Assembly: GCA_934272745.1 (NCBI GenBank)
Contig: CAKQSI010000035.1
Span: 1-22,380 of the forward strand
DNA length: 22,380 nt
Origin: an uncultured Clostridia bacterium
GTDB taxonomy: Bacteria > Bacillota > Clostridia > Christensenellales > Borkfalkiaceae
Direction: 5' to 3'
In this document: in pieces, positions 6,600-16,300 of the stretch
Layout: every line of letters starts with the position of its first letter
Numbering within the stretch: the first letter of the stretch is position 1
Program-made: the position numbers and the translations under genes
Notes under the pieces: model-generated
Database searches by the model: none
Told to the model about the DNA's origin: nothing
What the model saw: only the letters and a program-made list of their open reading frames with translations

Positions 6600-7616
6600 A
6601 TGACCACCTATTCCACCCACGACGTACCCAAAGGCTACGCTTCCACACTGGATCTGCTCAAAACCGAGCACGCAATCAAATACCTGAAGGACTATTTCGA
6701 GCGCGAACTGTCCGACGCGCTTTCCCTGACCCGCGTTTCCGCCCCCGTTTTCGTCAAGGCAAAAACCGGCTTAAACGACGACCTGAGCGGTGTAGAGCGA
6801 CCGGTTTCCTTCGACCTGAAAGAAACGGGAGAGCAGGTGGAAGTAGTGCAGTCGCTTGCCAAATGGAAGCGTCAGGCGCTCGCCCGCTACCATATTCCCG
6901 TCCATCAGGGTTTGTATACGGATATGAACGCCATCCGCCGCGACGAAGTGACCGACGCACTGCACAGCGTTTACGTCGATCAGTGGGACTGGGAAAAGGT
7001 CATCACGCGCGAAGACCGCACCGTGGATTATCTGAAAAAGACCGTTTCGGTCATCTACGGCGCCATTTACCGCAGCAATATGGCGTTGGTGCAGCGTTTC
7101 CCCGTGCTGGAATGCACCCTCCCGCGCGAGATCACGTTCGTCACTTCGCAGGAACTTGAGGACGCCTATCCCGCTCTTTCCCCCGCGGAGCGGGAATACG
7201 AATTCGTCAAAAAGCACGGCGCGGCGTTCGTGATCGGCATCGGCGACAAATTGAAGTCCGGTGTTCCGCACGGCGACCGCGCGCCCGACTACGACGACTG
7301 GCACTTAAACGGAGACATCATTGCCTATTACCCCCTGCTCGACCGGGCGTTCGAGTTGTCTTCTATGGGGATCCGCGTGGATAAAGAAGCGCTGCTTTCG
7401 CAGGTGCGAAAGACTGGCAGAACCCACCTTCTGGAATACCCCTTTCAAAAAAGTCTGCTTGCCGGCGAATACCCCCTGACCATCGGCGGCGGTATCGGAC
7501 AATCCCGCCTGTGTATGTTTATTTTGGGAAAGGCGCACATCGGCGAAGTACAGGCTTCGGTCTGGCCGGACGATATGGTTTCCACCTGCCGCGAAAACAA
7601 TATTTTTCTGCTGTAA
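6600..7616 (+). CDS. asnA: Aspartate-ammonia ligase (asparagine synthetase A)
   Basis: This cytosolic enzyme makes asparagine from aspartate, ammonia and ATP. The 338 residues match the AsnA family (about 330), which is built on a class II aminoacyl-tRNA synthetase fold. Diagnostic stretches are KTGLNDDLSGVERPVSFD, VVQSLAKWKRQAL, GLYTDMNAIRRDE, SVYVDQWDWEKVI, HGDRAPDYDDW and GGGIGQSRLCMFIL followed by HIGEVQASVW. The ATG at 6600 is preceded by AAGGAG with six bases between. It has its own promoter and a foldable leader. The nearest downstream gene is convergent (the M48 gene), so asnA is probably monocistronic. No key motif is missing. Confidence 0.97.
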   Translation: MTTYSTHDVPKGYASTLDLLKTEHAIKYLKDYFERELSDALSLTRVSAPVFVKAKTGLNDDLSGVERPVSFDLKETGEQVEVVQSLAKWKRQALARYHIPVHQGLYTDMNAIRRDEVTDALHSVYVDQWDWEKVITREDRTVDYLKKTVSVIYGAIYRSNMALVQRFPVLECTLPREITFVTSQELEDAYPALSPAEREYEFVKKHGAAFVIGIGDKLKSGVPHGDRAPDYDDWHLNGDIIAYYPLLDRAFELSSMGIRVDKEALLSQVRKTGRTHLLEYPFQKSLLAGEYPLTIGGGIGQSRLCMFILGKAHIGEVQASVWPDDMVSTCRENNIFLL

Positions 7617-7685
7617 CGCCCATTGCCGTCTGCTTTCGCCCTGCGCCGGAAGGCGGAACTCTACCCTACCGTATCAAAAATACGA

Positions 7686-7718
7686 GCGGCGGCGCCCGAA
7701 ATTTTCGGGCGCCGCCGC
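7686..7718 (+). terminator. Terminator between convergent asnA and the M48 protease gene
   Basis: A GC-rich stem of about 16 bp (GCGGCGGCGCCCGAAA at 7686-7701 with 7703-7718) is followed on the plus strand by GCAAACTTTC and on the minus strand by TCGTATTTTTG, so it may serve both directions. It lies about 70 bases beyond the asnA stop and 135 beyond the M48 stop. Confidence 0.6.
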
Positions 7719-7810
7719 GCAAACTTTCATCTTACACGCGCAACGACCCGCAGGCGTCGCGCCTTGCACACTTCTCTTGCCTTGCAAACCTTATACACCT
7801 TGCGCCTTGA

Positions 7811-7840
7811 CGGCAGGTTTCGTTCAAAAGAAACCTGCCG
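7811..7840 (-). terminator. Perfect 11-bp hairpin just after the M48 stop
   Basis: CGGCAGGTTTC (7811-7821) pairs with GAAACCTGCCG (7830-7840) around an eight-base loop, 13 bases past the minus-strand stop at 7853. There is no following T-run, so it may protect the 3' end rather than terminate. Confidence 0.4.
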
Positions 7841-7852
7841 CAATTACGTCTT

Positions 7853-9950
7853 CTAAACCCTTCTTTTATAAAAGCAGGCGTTTTCCATCAACTCCGGACG
7901 AACCGCTTTGGCGTCGTAGTAGTCGAACAGCACAAATTGCTCCGACATGGAATCGAGATAGCGGAACACCGCGTGAAACACTTCGTTCTGCGCCTTGTAG
8001 TTTTTTGCCGCCTGCTGGGTGAATTGCAGAATAACGGCGTGTACGGCGCCGTTTCCAATGATTTTCTTGACGATGTAAATCGCCTGCACGATCCCCCGTT
8101 CGTCAATCGCCAGCACTTTCCGCACGATATTGCGCTGCATACTTTCCGGGAGGTCGTCCGGTAAAAGCCGGTCGCCCCGTCTCAATTCCTTGGCAGCCTC
8201 CGCCGCTTTCGCTTCCGTCCGCATATACTCCAGCGAACGCCTGCGATATTCCTCCAACCCTTCCCGGTTCCCCGTCCGGCAACAGTACGTTCCAATCAGC
8301 ACGAACCCTTCCTCGGCGTAGTTCCCGTTTTCGGAAATGGCATCGTACACGAGTCCGATTCCCCTTTTGTCAAGGGAATACAGCAGCATACACCCCTTTT
8401 GATACCGGGCGTTGGCGGCGGCGCTCCCGCAAACCTCCTGCAGCACGCGATCGCACACCCGCAGCATTTCCTGCGTCTGCCCGACGGTGTACATATCCTC
8501 CAAAAGATCGGGATACCCCTCCGGCGAAATCGGCTCCCCGGCGTTTCTCCACTTTTCCACGCGGGCAAGCGGATCGAGATATTTCTGCTTTCTTTTGTTT
8601 GCGAAGTCGTTCGACAGATCCTCCGAAATCTGCTCGTCCACGTAGCGGATCGCACGCGCCCGATCTTCTTTCAATCCGTCGTCCGCCGGAACTTCCAGTA
8701 TCGCCTTGTTCTGAATCCCCAGCGCGTCCAGCCGCATTTGCAGCGTGGGGTGAGAAGCCGACCGCGCGATGATCTCTTTCCCCAAAAGTTCGTTCCAGAA
8801 CTCTTTGCGCTGTTCCTTCGCCTGATCGAACTTTTCCAGCACCAGTTCCACGTAATTCGCGGGCGGTTGCTCGTTCGTATAAAGGAAACATTCGTGGTCT
8901 TTCGCGTTGTCCTCCCACAAAAACAAATCGAAATAATCCAGTTTCAGCAGGGCGGAAGCCGCTTCTTCCCTGCCCGCTTTCTGCATCGCCCGATCCGCGT
9001 TGCTTTCCGAAACCAGCGAGCAGGCGTAGCGGAACAACTGATATTCCATCATATATTTAATTTCGTGATAACGGAAGGGCAACCCCGTAACCGCGTCCAG
9101 TACCGTGACGCGGTCGTCGTTCGTCAGACGGTTGGCATAAGCGCTCTCCTTTGAGGAAGCCGATTTTCTGTCCGAAACGATGTGCGCAAATTCGTGCAGA
9201 AGCACGGCGTACATTTCCTTTTCGGACAATTCGGCAAACAGCATGGCGCCGATCTGAACAGAGATCATGTTGCCGATTTCGGCAATCCCCGCCTGCATAT
9301 CGCCGAGAAGCGCAATATGAATTTCCCCCTCGCAGCCGAGGATATCCGCCGCTTTTTTGGCAAGCGCGTACAGCGCCGGAAAATCTTTTTCTCGGACGTA
9401 GGTCTTATTTTCCCTGAAATAGACCTTCGGCACCTGAAACGGCAGCCGGCAAAAGGCGACCAATAGCAGAATGAACGCGTATACGGCAAACGCGACGAGT
9501 AAATATCCGTTTTTGCCGCCCGCCGCCAAAGTCATACCGAAAATCACGCCCGCAGTCCCGGCAAGAACGCCGCCTGCAACGCCGTAAAACACCGCGAGCA
9601 GAACGCCGCTTTTCCGCATGCGCTGCATTTTTTGCAGTTGAACGCGATAGGTTTCCTCCGCCCGTTCTCTTTTGGACAGCATATATTGAAACGCTTCTTC
9701 CGGGTCGCGCGCTTCTACCGTTCTGACATACCGGGTACTGCGGACGGCGCCAATGGCGAATCCCGCAAGGGTCGCCATGCAAGAAGCGGCGCAAAGCGCG
9801 TAGCAGAAAGTTTTTCCGCCGCCCGGCATTACGCGCCCCAAAAAAAATACCGCCCGTAAACGCCGCCGCGGCTAAGCCGAGCGACATAACGAAGACGGCG
9901 ATTTTTCTCAAGATTTTAATGGTCGATTGTCCGGATAAATTAACGCTCAT
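7853..9950 (-). CDS. Membrane M48-family metalloprotease, interrupted by a frameshift
   Basis: The gene encodes a zinc metallopeptidase of the M48 (HtpX/Ste24) family anchored in the membrane. With the frame restored it would be about 698 residues. Four hydrophobic segments precede the catalytic domain (two near the N-terminus, two about residues 115-168). HEFAH (about 252-256) gives two zinc histidines and the catalytic glutamate; SESNADRAM about 60 residues later supplies the third ligand glutamate. The long C-terminal part is helical and TPR-like. Translation should start at 9950, where AAGGAG lies 4 bases upstream, but the frame is broken after residue 36-37 in a run of eight T (minus strand, 9840-9847); removing one T joins MSVNLS...FTGGIF to LGRVMPGG. 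As written, only the piece 7853-9841 continues. Error, pseudogene or phase-variable tract are all possible. Substrates are unknown. Confidence 0.85.
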
Positions 9951-10034
9951 TTTTCTCCTTTGCTTCCGGGAAAGGTTTCTTTTCCGCGACTCCGGAAAAT
10001 CGTCTTTCCCCGAACCTCGTTTCCCTTTTTAAAC

Positions 10035-10063
10035 AGAATACCATACAATTCGTTGTATTTCAA
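10035..10063 (-). promoter_or_regulatory. Promoter of the M48 gene with an inverted-repeat operator in the spacer
   Basis: On the minus strand TTGAAA (10058-10063) and TATTCT (10035-10040) are 17 bases apart, about 85 bases before the start at 9950. The spacer is nearly filled by a perfect inverted repeat, ATACAATTCGTTGTAT (10043-10058), with 6-bp arms. Such placement between -35 and -10 is typical of a repressor operator. The regulator is not identified. Confidence 0.6.
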
Positions 10064-10297
10064 GAGGGAATCGTAAAAAAATCGTCCGTTTTTTCCGCGC
10101 ATCTTCGGGCGCCGGGCAAAAATTTCCGCAGAAGCGGCGGCGGCAAGCTTTCCGCGGCGTTGCCCGCCGGCCACGCCAAGCAAACGTCCGCGGCGCGGCG
10201 ACAGTCAAATTATGCGCGCGCCTAAAGCGGCGCCGGCAAACCATTATACGGAAATAACAGAGCCAAACATTCCCGCGCCTCATCCAAAGCACCCCGG
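10064..10297. other. GC-rich gap between the kinase and M48 genes, no gene seen
   Basis: Short open frames here are arginine-rich and alanine-rich in the manner of non-coding GC-rich DNA, and none has a ribosome binding site. A small CCGC-TTCT-GCGG stem followed by AAATTTTTG on the minus strand (near 10105-10140) might terminate the kinase transcript, but it is weak. Confidence 0.4.
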
Positions 10298-10398
10298 CAC
10301 CGTCACGCCAGCGGCAAGCAAGCGTTTCCGTCACCCGCACCGTCACGCCAGCGGCAAGCAAGCGTTTCCGTCACCCTGCACCATCACGCCAGCGGCAG
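10298..10398. repeat. 40-bp tandem repeat (2.5 copies) at the 3' end of the kinase gene
   Basis: Copies start at 10298, 10338 and 10378, an exact 40-base period. The first two are essentially identical (GCACCGTCACGCCAGCGGCA, then AGCAAGCGTTTCCGTCACCC). The third is partial and differs by one base in its first 20; it contains the stop codon and last four codons of the kinase gene. The repeat therefore looks like duplicated gene-end sequence. Confidence 0.85.
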
Positions 10399-12396
10399 CG
10401 TGGCGGCAAAGATCGTAAGCCCCTCTTTTCGTTCGTAAGTCAATTCTCCGTGCATGGATTCGACGGCGCTTTTTGCAAGAAACAACCCCAACCCTGTATT
10501 ATTTTCCGTCGGCGCTGCGGAAACGAACGGCTCGAAAATATCTTTATCGGTCGTAACGCCCGTGCCGTCGTCCACGATACGCAAAAGGCATTTCCCTTTC
10601 CGTTTTATCGCCGTCACGTCCAGCCGCGCGCAGGACGAATGTTCGATCGCGTTCAGCACCAGATTGAGGATCACGCTTTCCAAAGCGACCTTCTTTGCGT
10701 AAACGTCTAATTTTTCGGGAACCGCCACCGTCAGAACGATACCGTTCGCTTCGCAATCGGGGCGAAGTTCGCTCGTCACTTTGTTTACGACCGCGCTCAG
10801 ATCCAGCACTTCGGACTGCTCCGCCACGAAATTTTGCTTGCCGTACTTTCCGAGATCGACAAAATCCTTTTTCAGTTCGATACTCTTTTGCAGCAGACCG
10901 TCCACTTTAAAAATCAACTCGGGTTCTTTCAGGTCCTGTTTCAGATCGGTCAGAGAAGCGTTCATTCCCACGACGGTCTTTCTCATATCGTGACTCACGT
11001 ACAGCAGAATTTTATTGCGTTCGGCAATCACCGCCTGCAAATTCTGCGTTTGCTTTGCGACCTCTTTTTCAAGATTTGTGGTCAGATACCGGTTGTGGAT
11101 TTCCGCGGAAATAAATTCGCGAAAACCCAGTACCACCGTCACCGCGGACGTAAAAACGCACAGCCAGAACGCCGGCGAAAAAGCGATAAACGGAAAAGGC
11201 TGGCCAAAAAGCAGCGTTGCCGCGCACAGCGCCGCCACGATCACGCCGTTCAGCCGCAATCCGAGCGGTTTGCCCTGCGCGACCTCAAAAACCGTAAACG
11301 AAAGCACGACGGCGATACTCGCAGCCGAAAGAGCGATATGCGCGATTCGGAACGCCCGATATGCGGAAACCGTCGTCAGCATCGGGCAGAAAAATGCCGC
11401 AAGACTTGCCATCACTGCCGCCGCAAAGACCGGCGTTTTTACGGGAATCCCGCCCGCCTTTTTCGGCAAATACAGCGTGGAAGCGACGATCATCAGCCCC
11501 ACCGAACACCCGCGCACGCCCAACGTGAAATACGGAACGGTCGTCAATCCGAACAGCGAATAGACCGAAAACAGCGCAAGCATTACGCCGGCGGCGTACA
11601 AAAGTTGCGGCACGAAGGTCAGCGACCGCTTCAGAATGCAGATAAACAAAAACAAAAGCAAGGTAGCGGCGCCCGTGATCGCGCCGATTAAAAGCAGCAG
11701 CCGGTTGTTTTCTACGGTCTTTCTGACAAGCGAATCTTCCCCGATCAGAATGCCGTCCGCAATGCCCACGAAATTGTCGTTATCCGTTTCGTAATGCACG
11801 GTCACGACGCATTCTTTGGAATATTTATGCTCGGTCGAAATGGGAATATCCACGAAAATAGGCTGCACCGCTGTTTTGTGGGTAACGTTGTCGTCAAATT
11901 CCGACGGGGCGGAAAAGGAACCGTAATACGCCACGTTATACCGGTCGATCAAACCGACGTATTCCTTGTTCTGAAACCGCACGTACACGCAGCACGCGGA
12001 AAACACCGGCGGAATATACATGGTCAGGTGCCAGTTTCCGTCGGCTTTTAAAAGCCTGTTCAAATTTTCGGTGTCGTTCCACTCTTCCCCGCTCAGGGTG
12101 TCGATCACAAAACGGTAAGTCCCCCGTCTTGCGGGCGCGCTGCCCGTATTTTCGCCGGAAACGACTTCGTTCAGTTCGGCAAAATCGTTCGGGAGATAAT
12201 TGATCGCCGTCATTTTCATCACGCCCTGCACGTCAGAAATCGAAACCGTATTGACCAAAGCGCCGTCCATCTCCTTTTCCCTTTCCGGGGTGTTTAAGGC
12301 AAAACGCGGCGCGGCTGCGCGCAGTCCCAAAGAAAACGCCAGAAAAACAACCAGCAACCCTGCTAAAATCACGAGATTCCGGACGTTCCTTTTCAT
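10384..12396 (-). CDS. 7TM sensor histidine kinase
   Basis: This is the sensor of a two-component system, 670 residues. A first membrane helix (7-27) is followed by an extracytoplasmic domain to about 230, containing a NWHLTMYIPP...VYVRFQNKEYVG stretch. Seven membrane helices follow (about 233-424), resembling 7TMR-DISM sensors. Then come a short coiled coil (435-465), the dimerisation/phosphorylation site H469 in VSHDMRKTV, and the ATPase domain with N582 (LNAIEH), VDDGTGV (608-614) and GLGLFLA (635-641). The H-box lacks the usual proline. The start at 12396 has GGGAG upstream, and its ATG overlaps the regulator stop as ATGA, implying translational coupling; the longer frame to 12534 is rejected because it overlaps the regulator deeply. 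The signal sensed is unknown. The last codons lie in a 40-bp tandem repeat. Confidence 0.92.
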   Translation of the reverse strand: MKRNVRNLVILAGLLVVFLAFSLGLRAAAPRFALNTPEREKEMDGALVNTVSISDVQGVMKMTAINYLPNDFAELNEVVSGENTGSAPARRGTYRFVIDTLSGEEWNDTENLNRLLKADGNWHLTMYIPPVFSACCVYVRFQNKEYVGLIDRYNVAYYGSFSAPSEFDDNVTHKTAVQPIFVDIPISTEHKYSKECVVTVHYETDNDNFVGIADGILIGEDSLVRKTVENNRLLLLIGAITGAATLLLFLFICILKRSLTFVPQLLYAAGVMLALFSVYSLFGLTTVPYFTLGVRGCSVGLMIVASTLYLPKKAGGIPVKTPVFAAAVMASLAAFFCPMLTTVSAYRAFRIAHIALSAASIAVVLSFTVFEVAQGKPLGLRLNGVIVAALCAATLLFGQPFPFIAFSPAFWLCVFTSAVTVVLGFREFISAEIHNRYLTTNLEKEVAKQTQNLQAVIAERNKILLYVSHDMRKTVVGMNASLTDLKQDLKEPELIFKVDGLLQKSIELKKDFVDLGKYGKQNFVAEQSEVLDLSAVVNKVTSELRPDCEANGIVLTVAVPEKLDVYAKKVALESVILNLVLNAIEHSSCARLDVTAIKRKGKCLLRIVDDGTGVTTDKDIFEPFVSAAPTENNTGLGLFLAKSAVESMHGELTYERKEGLTIFAATLPLA

Positions 12397-13073
12397 AACA
12401 CTTCTCCCGTAAAGCAATATCCTTTGTTGAACTCCGTGCGGATGACGTCCGCCGCGGGCAAAGCCGCTTTCATCTTTCTGCGCAGCGAAGACAGATGCGC
12501 GCGTATGGTCGTGGTGTGCAGACTGGGCGCGCACCAGATTTTTTCGTAAATTTCGTCGGCGGTAAAATACCTGCCGCGATGTTTCACTAAAAAGAACAGA
12601 ATGTTGAATTCCGACGGGGTAAGCGCGATCGTGGTATTCTGATACTTCACCGTCCGCGTATTGGCGTTTACGGTAAGTTTTCCGAAACTTTCCACCGCGT
12701 CCGATTTCGGCAGCAGCCGAAGCGCGATATGCGTTTCCAACAGGCGCATGGTGCAGGGCTTGATCACGTAATCGACCGCGCCCGAGGTCAGCCCCTCCAT
12801 CACGATATCTTCCCCGTTCAACGAAGAAAGAATGATCACCGGCGGCAGCGCGGGGAAAATTTTAAGGAGATTTATTCCCATGCTGCGCCTTAAAACGAGG
12901 TCGAGAACGACCGCGTCGAACCCGCCCTCTTTTTCCAGAATCTCCACCGCCTCGTCTACGTCCGAAGCGGTAAAGATCGCGTTTTGCGGAGAAAAATAGG
13001 CAACCGTTTCTTCTTTCAGTTTTTCGTCGTCTTCCACAAACAACAATTTTCTGCCACTGACTTTATAATCCAT
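12393..13073 (-). CDS. OmpR-family response regulator
   Basis: This is a 226-residue DNA-binding regulator, the partner of the kinase encoded immediately downstream (4-base overlap). The receiver domain (about 8-118) has the acidic pair D15/D16, the phospho-acceptor D58 in VVLDLVL, a serine pair in ILSSLNGED and the lysine in YVIKPC. The winged helix follows (about 135-224), with LTPSEFNILFFLVKHRGRYF and a recognition-helix region TTIRAHLSSLRRKM. Length is typical. The ATG at 13073 is chosen because the receiver domain starts a few residues later; upstream sequence in the same frame is low-complexity. The ribosome binding site is weak (AAAGAAG). The operon is divergent from the giant surface-protein gene, a common arrangement for a regulator and its target, but that link is inference. 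Confidence 0.95.
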   Translation of the reverse strand: MDYKVSGRKLLFVEDDEKLKEETVAYFSPQNAIFTASDVDEAVEILEKEGGFDAVVLDLVLRRSMGINLLKIFPALPPVIILSSLNGEDIVMEGLTSGAVDYVIKPCTMRLLETHIALRLLPKSDAVESFGKLTVNANTRTVKYQNTTIALTPSEFNILFFLVKHRGRYFTADEIYEKIWCAPSLHTTTIRAHLSSLRRKMKAALPAADVIRTEFNKGYCFTGEVL

Positions 13074-13179
13074 CTTCTTTGCCCCGTCCGGGGAATTTTT
13101 TCGGCGCCCCGTTTCCCGTTTTTCTCTGCCGCAGGTCTTGGTTTTTCCCCGCGCGGCAGGCGAAAATATCCCCGTATCT

Positions 13180-13208
13180 ATTATAACAGATATTTTTACT
13201 CGTTGCAA
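13180..13208 (-). promoter_or_regulatory. Promoter of the regulator-kinase operon
   Basis: On the minus strand TTGCAA (13203-13208) and a perfect TATAAT (13180-13185) are 17 bases apart, placing transcription start near 13173, about 100 bases before the regulator ATG. Confidence 0.75.
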
Positions 13209-13238
13209 CAGCAAAAACGATTCTGCCCGCCGCCCTTT

Positions 13239-13258
13239 TTGTGAAGATTTGTTAAGGT
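13239..13258 (+). promoter_or_regulatory. Candidate response-regulator binding site (10-bp direct repeat)
   Basis: TTGTGAAGAT (13239-13248) is followed directly by TTGTTAAGGT (13249-13258), identical at 8 of 10 positions and one helical turn apart, the geometry bound by OmpR/PhoB-type dimers. It sits about 50-65 bases upstream of the predicted start of the giant gene and 30-55 bases upstream of the operon -35 on the other side. Binding is inference. Confidence 0.45.
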
Positions 13259-13272
13259 TGCCCGTGCCCCGC

Positions 13273-13300
13273 GCCTTGGGTAGTTTCCGCATGCTATAAT
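13273..13300 (+). promoter_or_regulatory. Extended -10 promoter of the giant surface-protein gene
   Basis: TGCTATAAT (13292-13300) is a perfect -10 with the TGN extension. No good -35 exists at 16-18 bases spacing (GCCTTG at 13273-13278 is the nearest), as expected for a promoter needing an activator. Start would be near 13306. Confidence 0.6.
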
Positions 13301-13363
13301 ACTATGGATAACGAACGGGATCCCTGAAAACGGAATCCCCGAATATCAGAAGGAGTGTGCGGT

Positions 13364-16300
13364 ATGATTATGCGGAAGAAAAATTTAGCGATTTTGTTTC
13401 TTACGGTCGCCATGCTGTGCCTGACGGTGCTGCCTTTTGGCTTGAACGCGCCCCGACTAGCACGCGCAAGCCGTTCCAACCAAGGGACGCTGACTGATGG
13501 CGAATGGTCGGGTTCGCAAACGACGGGCAACCTGATCACTATCGGCAGCGGTTCTTTGACCGAGCAAGGCTGGAACAATATCCACGACCAGATCAACAGC
13601 GTAGGTAGATGGTATGCTGAAGATGGGGTAAAACTTGACACCCCGGAGTACGGCTGGGGTATTCAAGCAAAAAATTCTTCCGACGATATCGGCGATAAGA
13701 AATACGAGAACGGCGTATGGTATCGGATTACCCTTTCCAAAGCGGATAAGGTAAAAGCCGACAAAGGCGATCTCACGATTTCTGCGTCGGCACTGTATTA
13801 CAGACAAAACATTGCAGGTTGCGTACATTACGTATCGTTAAAACTGTTTTTTGACGACGCGTCGGGGACGCAAATAGGCGACCCTGCAGAAAGAAAGGAA
13901 ACCATTAAAAGCAGCGCTTATCCGCTCAGCATTACCGATTATTCCGTGCCGAAACGAACGGCGTCGATCAGGTATTACGTTTCCAACTGGGGATCTCATA
14001 CCGCCCGCCCCTTTATCGGCGGATTGACCTGTACCCTGTCCGATAAAACGGCGCCCGCCGCAGAAAAGACCTCTTCGGACAAAAGCGGCATTTTCGACGC
14101 AGCGAATAATATCGCGATCGAGGGCGACACCTTAAAATATTTCGTGGAATTCGACGAAAAAGTCAGCGTCACTTCTTTCGGGGAGGCGTTACTCGGTTTA
14201 AACGGAAACGAAACCGGCATCTTAGGCAACAGCAGTGTGCTTACCGAAAACGGCAAAAGCAAGGTCTGCTACTCCTTCCACCTGCCGGCAATCACCAAAA
14301 ACGGCAAACTGACCCTTTATTCGGTCAAGGGACTTTCCGTAAAGGACGAAGCGGGCAACCAAAGCACCTACGACAAGTCTGCCATTGCTTCGGACGCCGT
14401 ACAGTTCTATAAAGAAATGACCGTTTCGCCGCAACTGACCAACCTTACCTTAAGCGGCAAAACCAAAGCCTCTTACGGCACCGATTATACGGCGACCTTG
14501 AAAGCAGACGCGGGCTACGACCTGCCGCAGTCGATTTCGGTCAGAATCGACGGCGGTCCCGCTTCCGCAAGCGCCTATACCTATAATTCTTCCACCGGAA
14601 AGATCACGATCAAAGGAACGTACATAAAAGGCGACGTGAAAATTATCGCTTCCGGCGTGGCGAAAACGAGCACGGTAACGCTGGATATGCAAAAGGGCAG
14701 TGGCGGCACCCTTTCCGTTACGGCAACGTATAACGAAACGCTGCCGCAGATCACCGCCCCCAAACTTACGGGATACACCTTTCAGGGCTATTACGCGCAG
14801 CCGGAAGGACAGGGCGAAAAATACTACGATTCTGCAGGCGCAAGCGCGAAAAACTGCGATTTTTACACGGCAACCACGCTGTACGCGTACTGGACGGCAA
14901 ACGCCTATACCGTGAAATACGAGAAAAATAAGCCCGTCGCCGCAAGCGGAACGGTCACCGGCTCGACGGCAGATTCCACCCACGTTTACGACGAAGAAAA
15001 GCAACTGACCGGAAACGGCTTTTCGCTTACCGGCTGGACGCTGCAAGGCTGGGCAACGACTGCAAACGGCGCGGTGGTTTACGAAGACGGGCAAAAAGTC
15101 AAAAACCTTTCCGCAGTCGCCGGTTCCGCCGTCACCTTATACGCCGTGTGGAAAGCGAATACCTATTACGTGGAATACGATCCCAACAAGCCGGCAGAAA
15201 CCGACGGAACCGTGACGGGTACGACGAGCCGTTCCACGCACGTTTACGACACGCCGGGCGCGCTTGCCGAAAGCGGATTTTCTCTTACCGGCTGGACGTT
15301 TCAGGGCTGGGCAAAAACCCCCGGCGCAACGAACGCGGAATACCGCGCCGGCGAAAAAGTGACGAATTTCACTTCGGAAGCGGGCGGTTCTTTCAGATTA
15401 TACGCGGTATGGAAAGCGAATACCTACAAAATCGCCTACGCCCCCAACCAACCCGTGGGCGCAAGCGGGGCGGTCGGCGGTAGCATTGCCGAAACCACGC
15501 ATATTTACGACCAGACCAAAGCGCTGGCAAATAACGCCTTTGCGCTTACCGGCTGGACGTTTCAGGGCTGGGCGAAAGACCCCGGCGCAGCCACCGCCGA
15601 ATTTACGGACGGAGCCGAAGCGCTGAACCTTGCCTATGCGGAAGGCGCGATCGTCACGCTTTACGCGGTATGGAAAGCCAACGAATACGCGGTGACCTAC
15701 GCCCCCAACGCGCCCGCCGCCGCAAGCGGAACGGTCGCCGGCTCGACGCTTGACTCCGCCCACGTTTACGACGAAGAAAAGCCCCTGACCGAAAACGGCT
15801 ATACGCTTACCGGCTGGACGTTCCAAGGCTGGGCTAAGACTGCAAACGGCGCGGTGGTTTACGAAGACGAGCAAAGCGTCAAAAACCTTTCCGCAGCCGC
15901 CGGTTCCGCCGTCACCTTATACGCCGTATGGAAAGCGAACACCTACACGATCACGTTCGACGCCGCGGGCGGCAGCGTTACGGAAGCGATCTCCGCCACT
16001 TTCGACGGCGCGCTCTCCCCGCTTTCGGCGCCCACGCGCAAAGGCTATAATTTCAACGGATATTTCAGCGGACAAAACGGCAGCGGCACCCAATATTTCG
16101 ACGCCGACGGAAACGCCGCGACCTTGTATACGGTAGCGGGCGACGTCCGCCTTTACGCGTACTGGACGCCTATCAGTTACAATATTCAGTTATACAGTCA
16201 GGGGAAATACGCAGAAACCTTACGTAACGTCGTTTTCGGCACGATGCGCCTGCCGTCCGCCGAAACCCTGCACCTCACCCGCGCGAACTATAATTTCGTC

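Noticed and set aside
9829..9841. Internal start (TTG or ATG) making the M48 gene intact without a frameshift
   Set aside because: There is no proper ribosome binding site there, whereas the 9950 start has AAGGAG and supplies a matching first membrane segment in the shifted frame.
10298..10398. CRISPR or iteron array
   Set aside because: Only 2.5 head-to-tail 40-bp copies without spacers, and no replication or Cas gene nearby.
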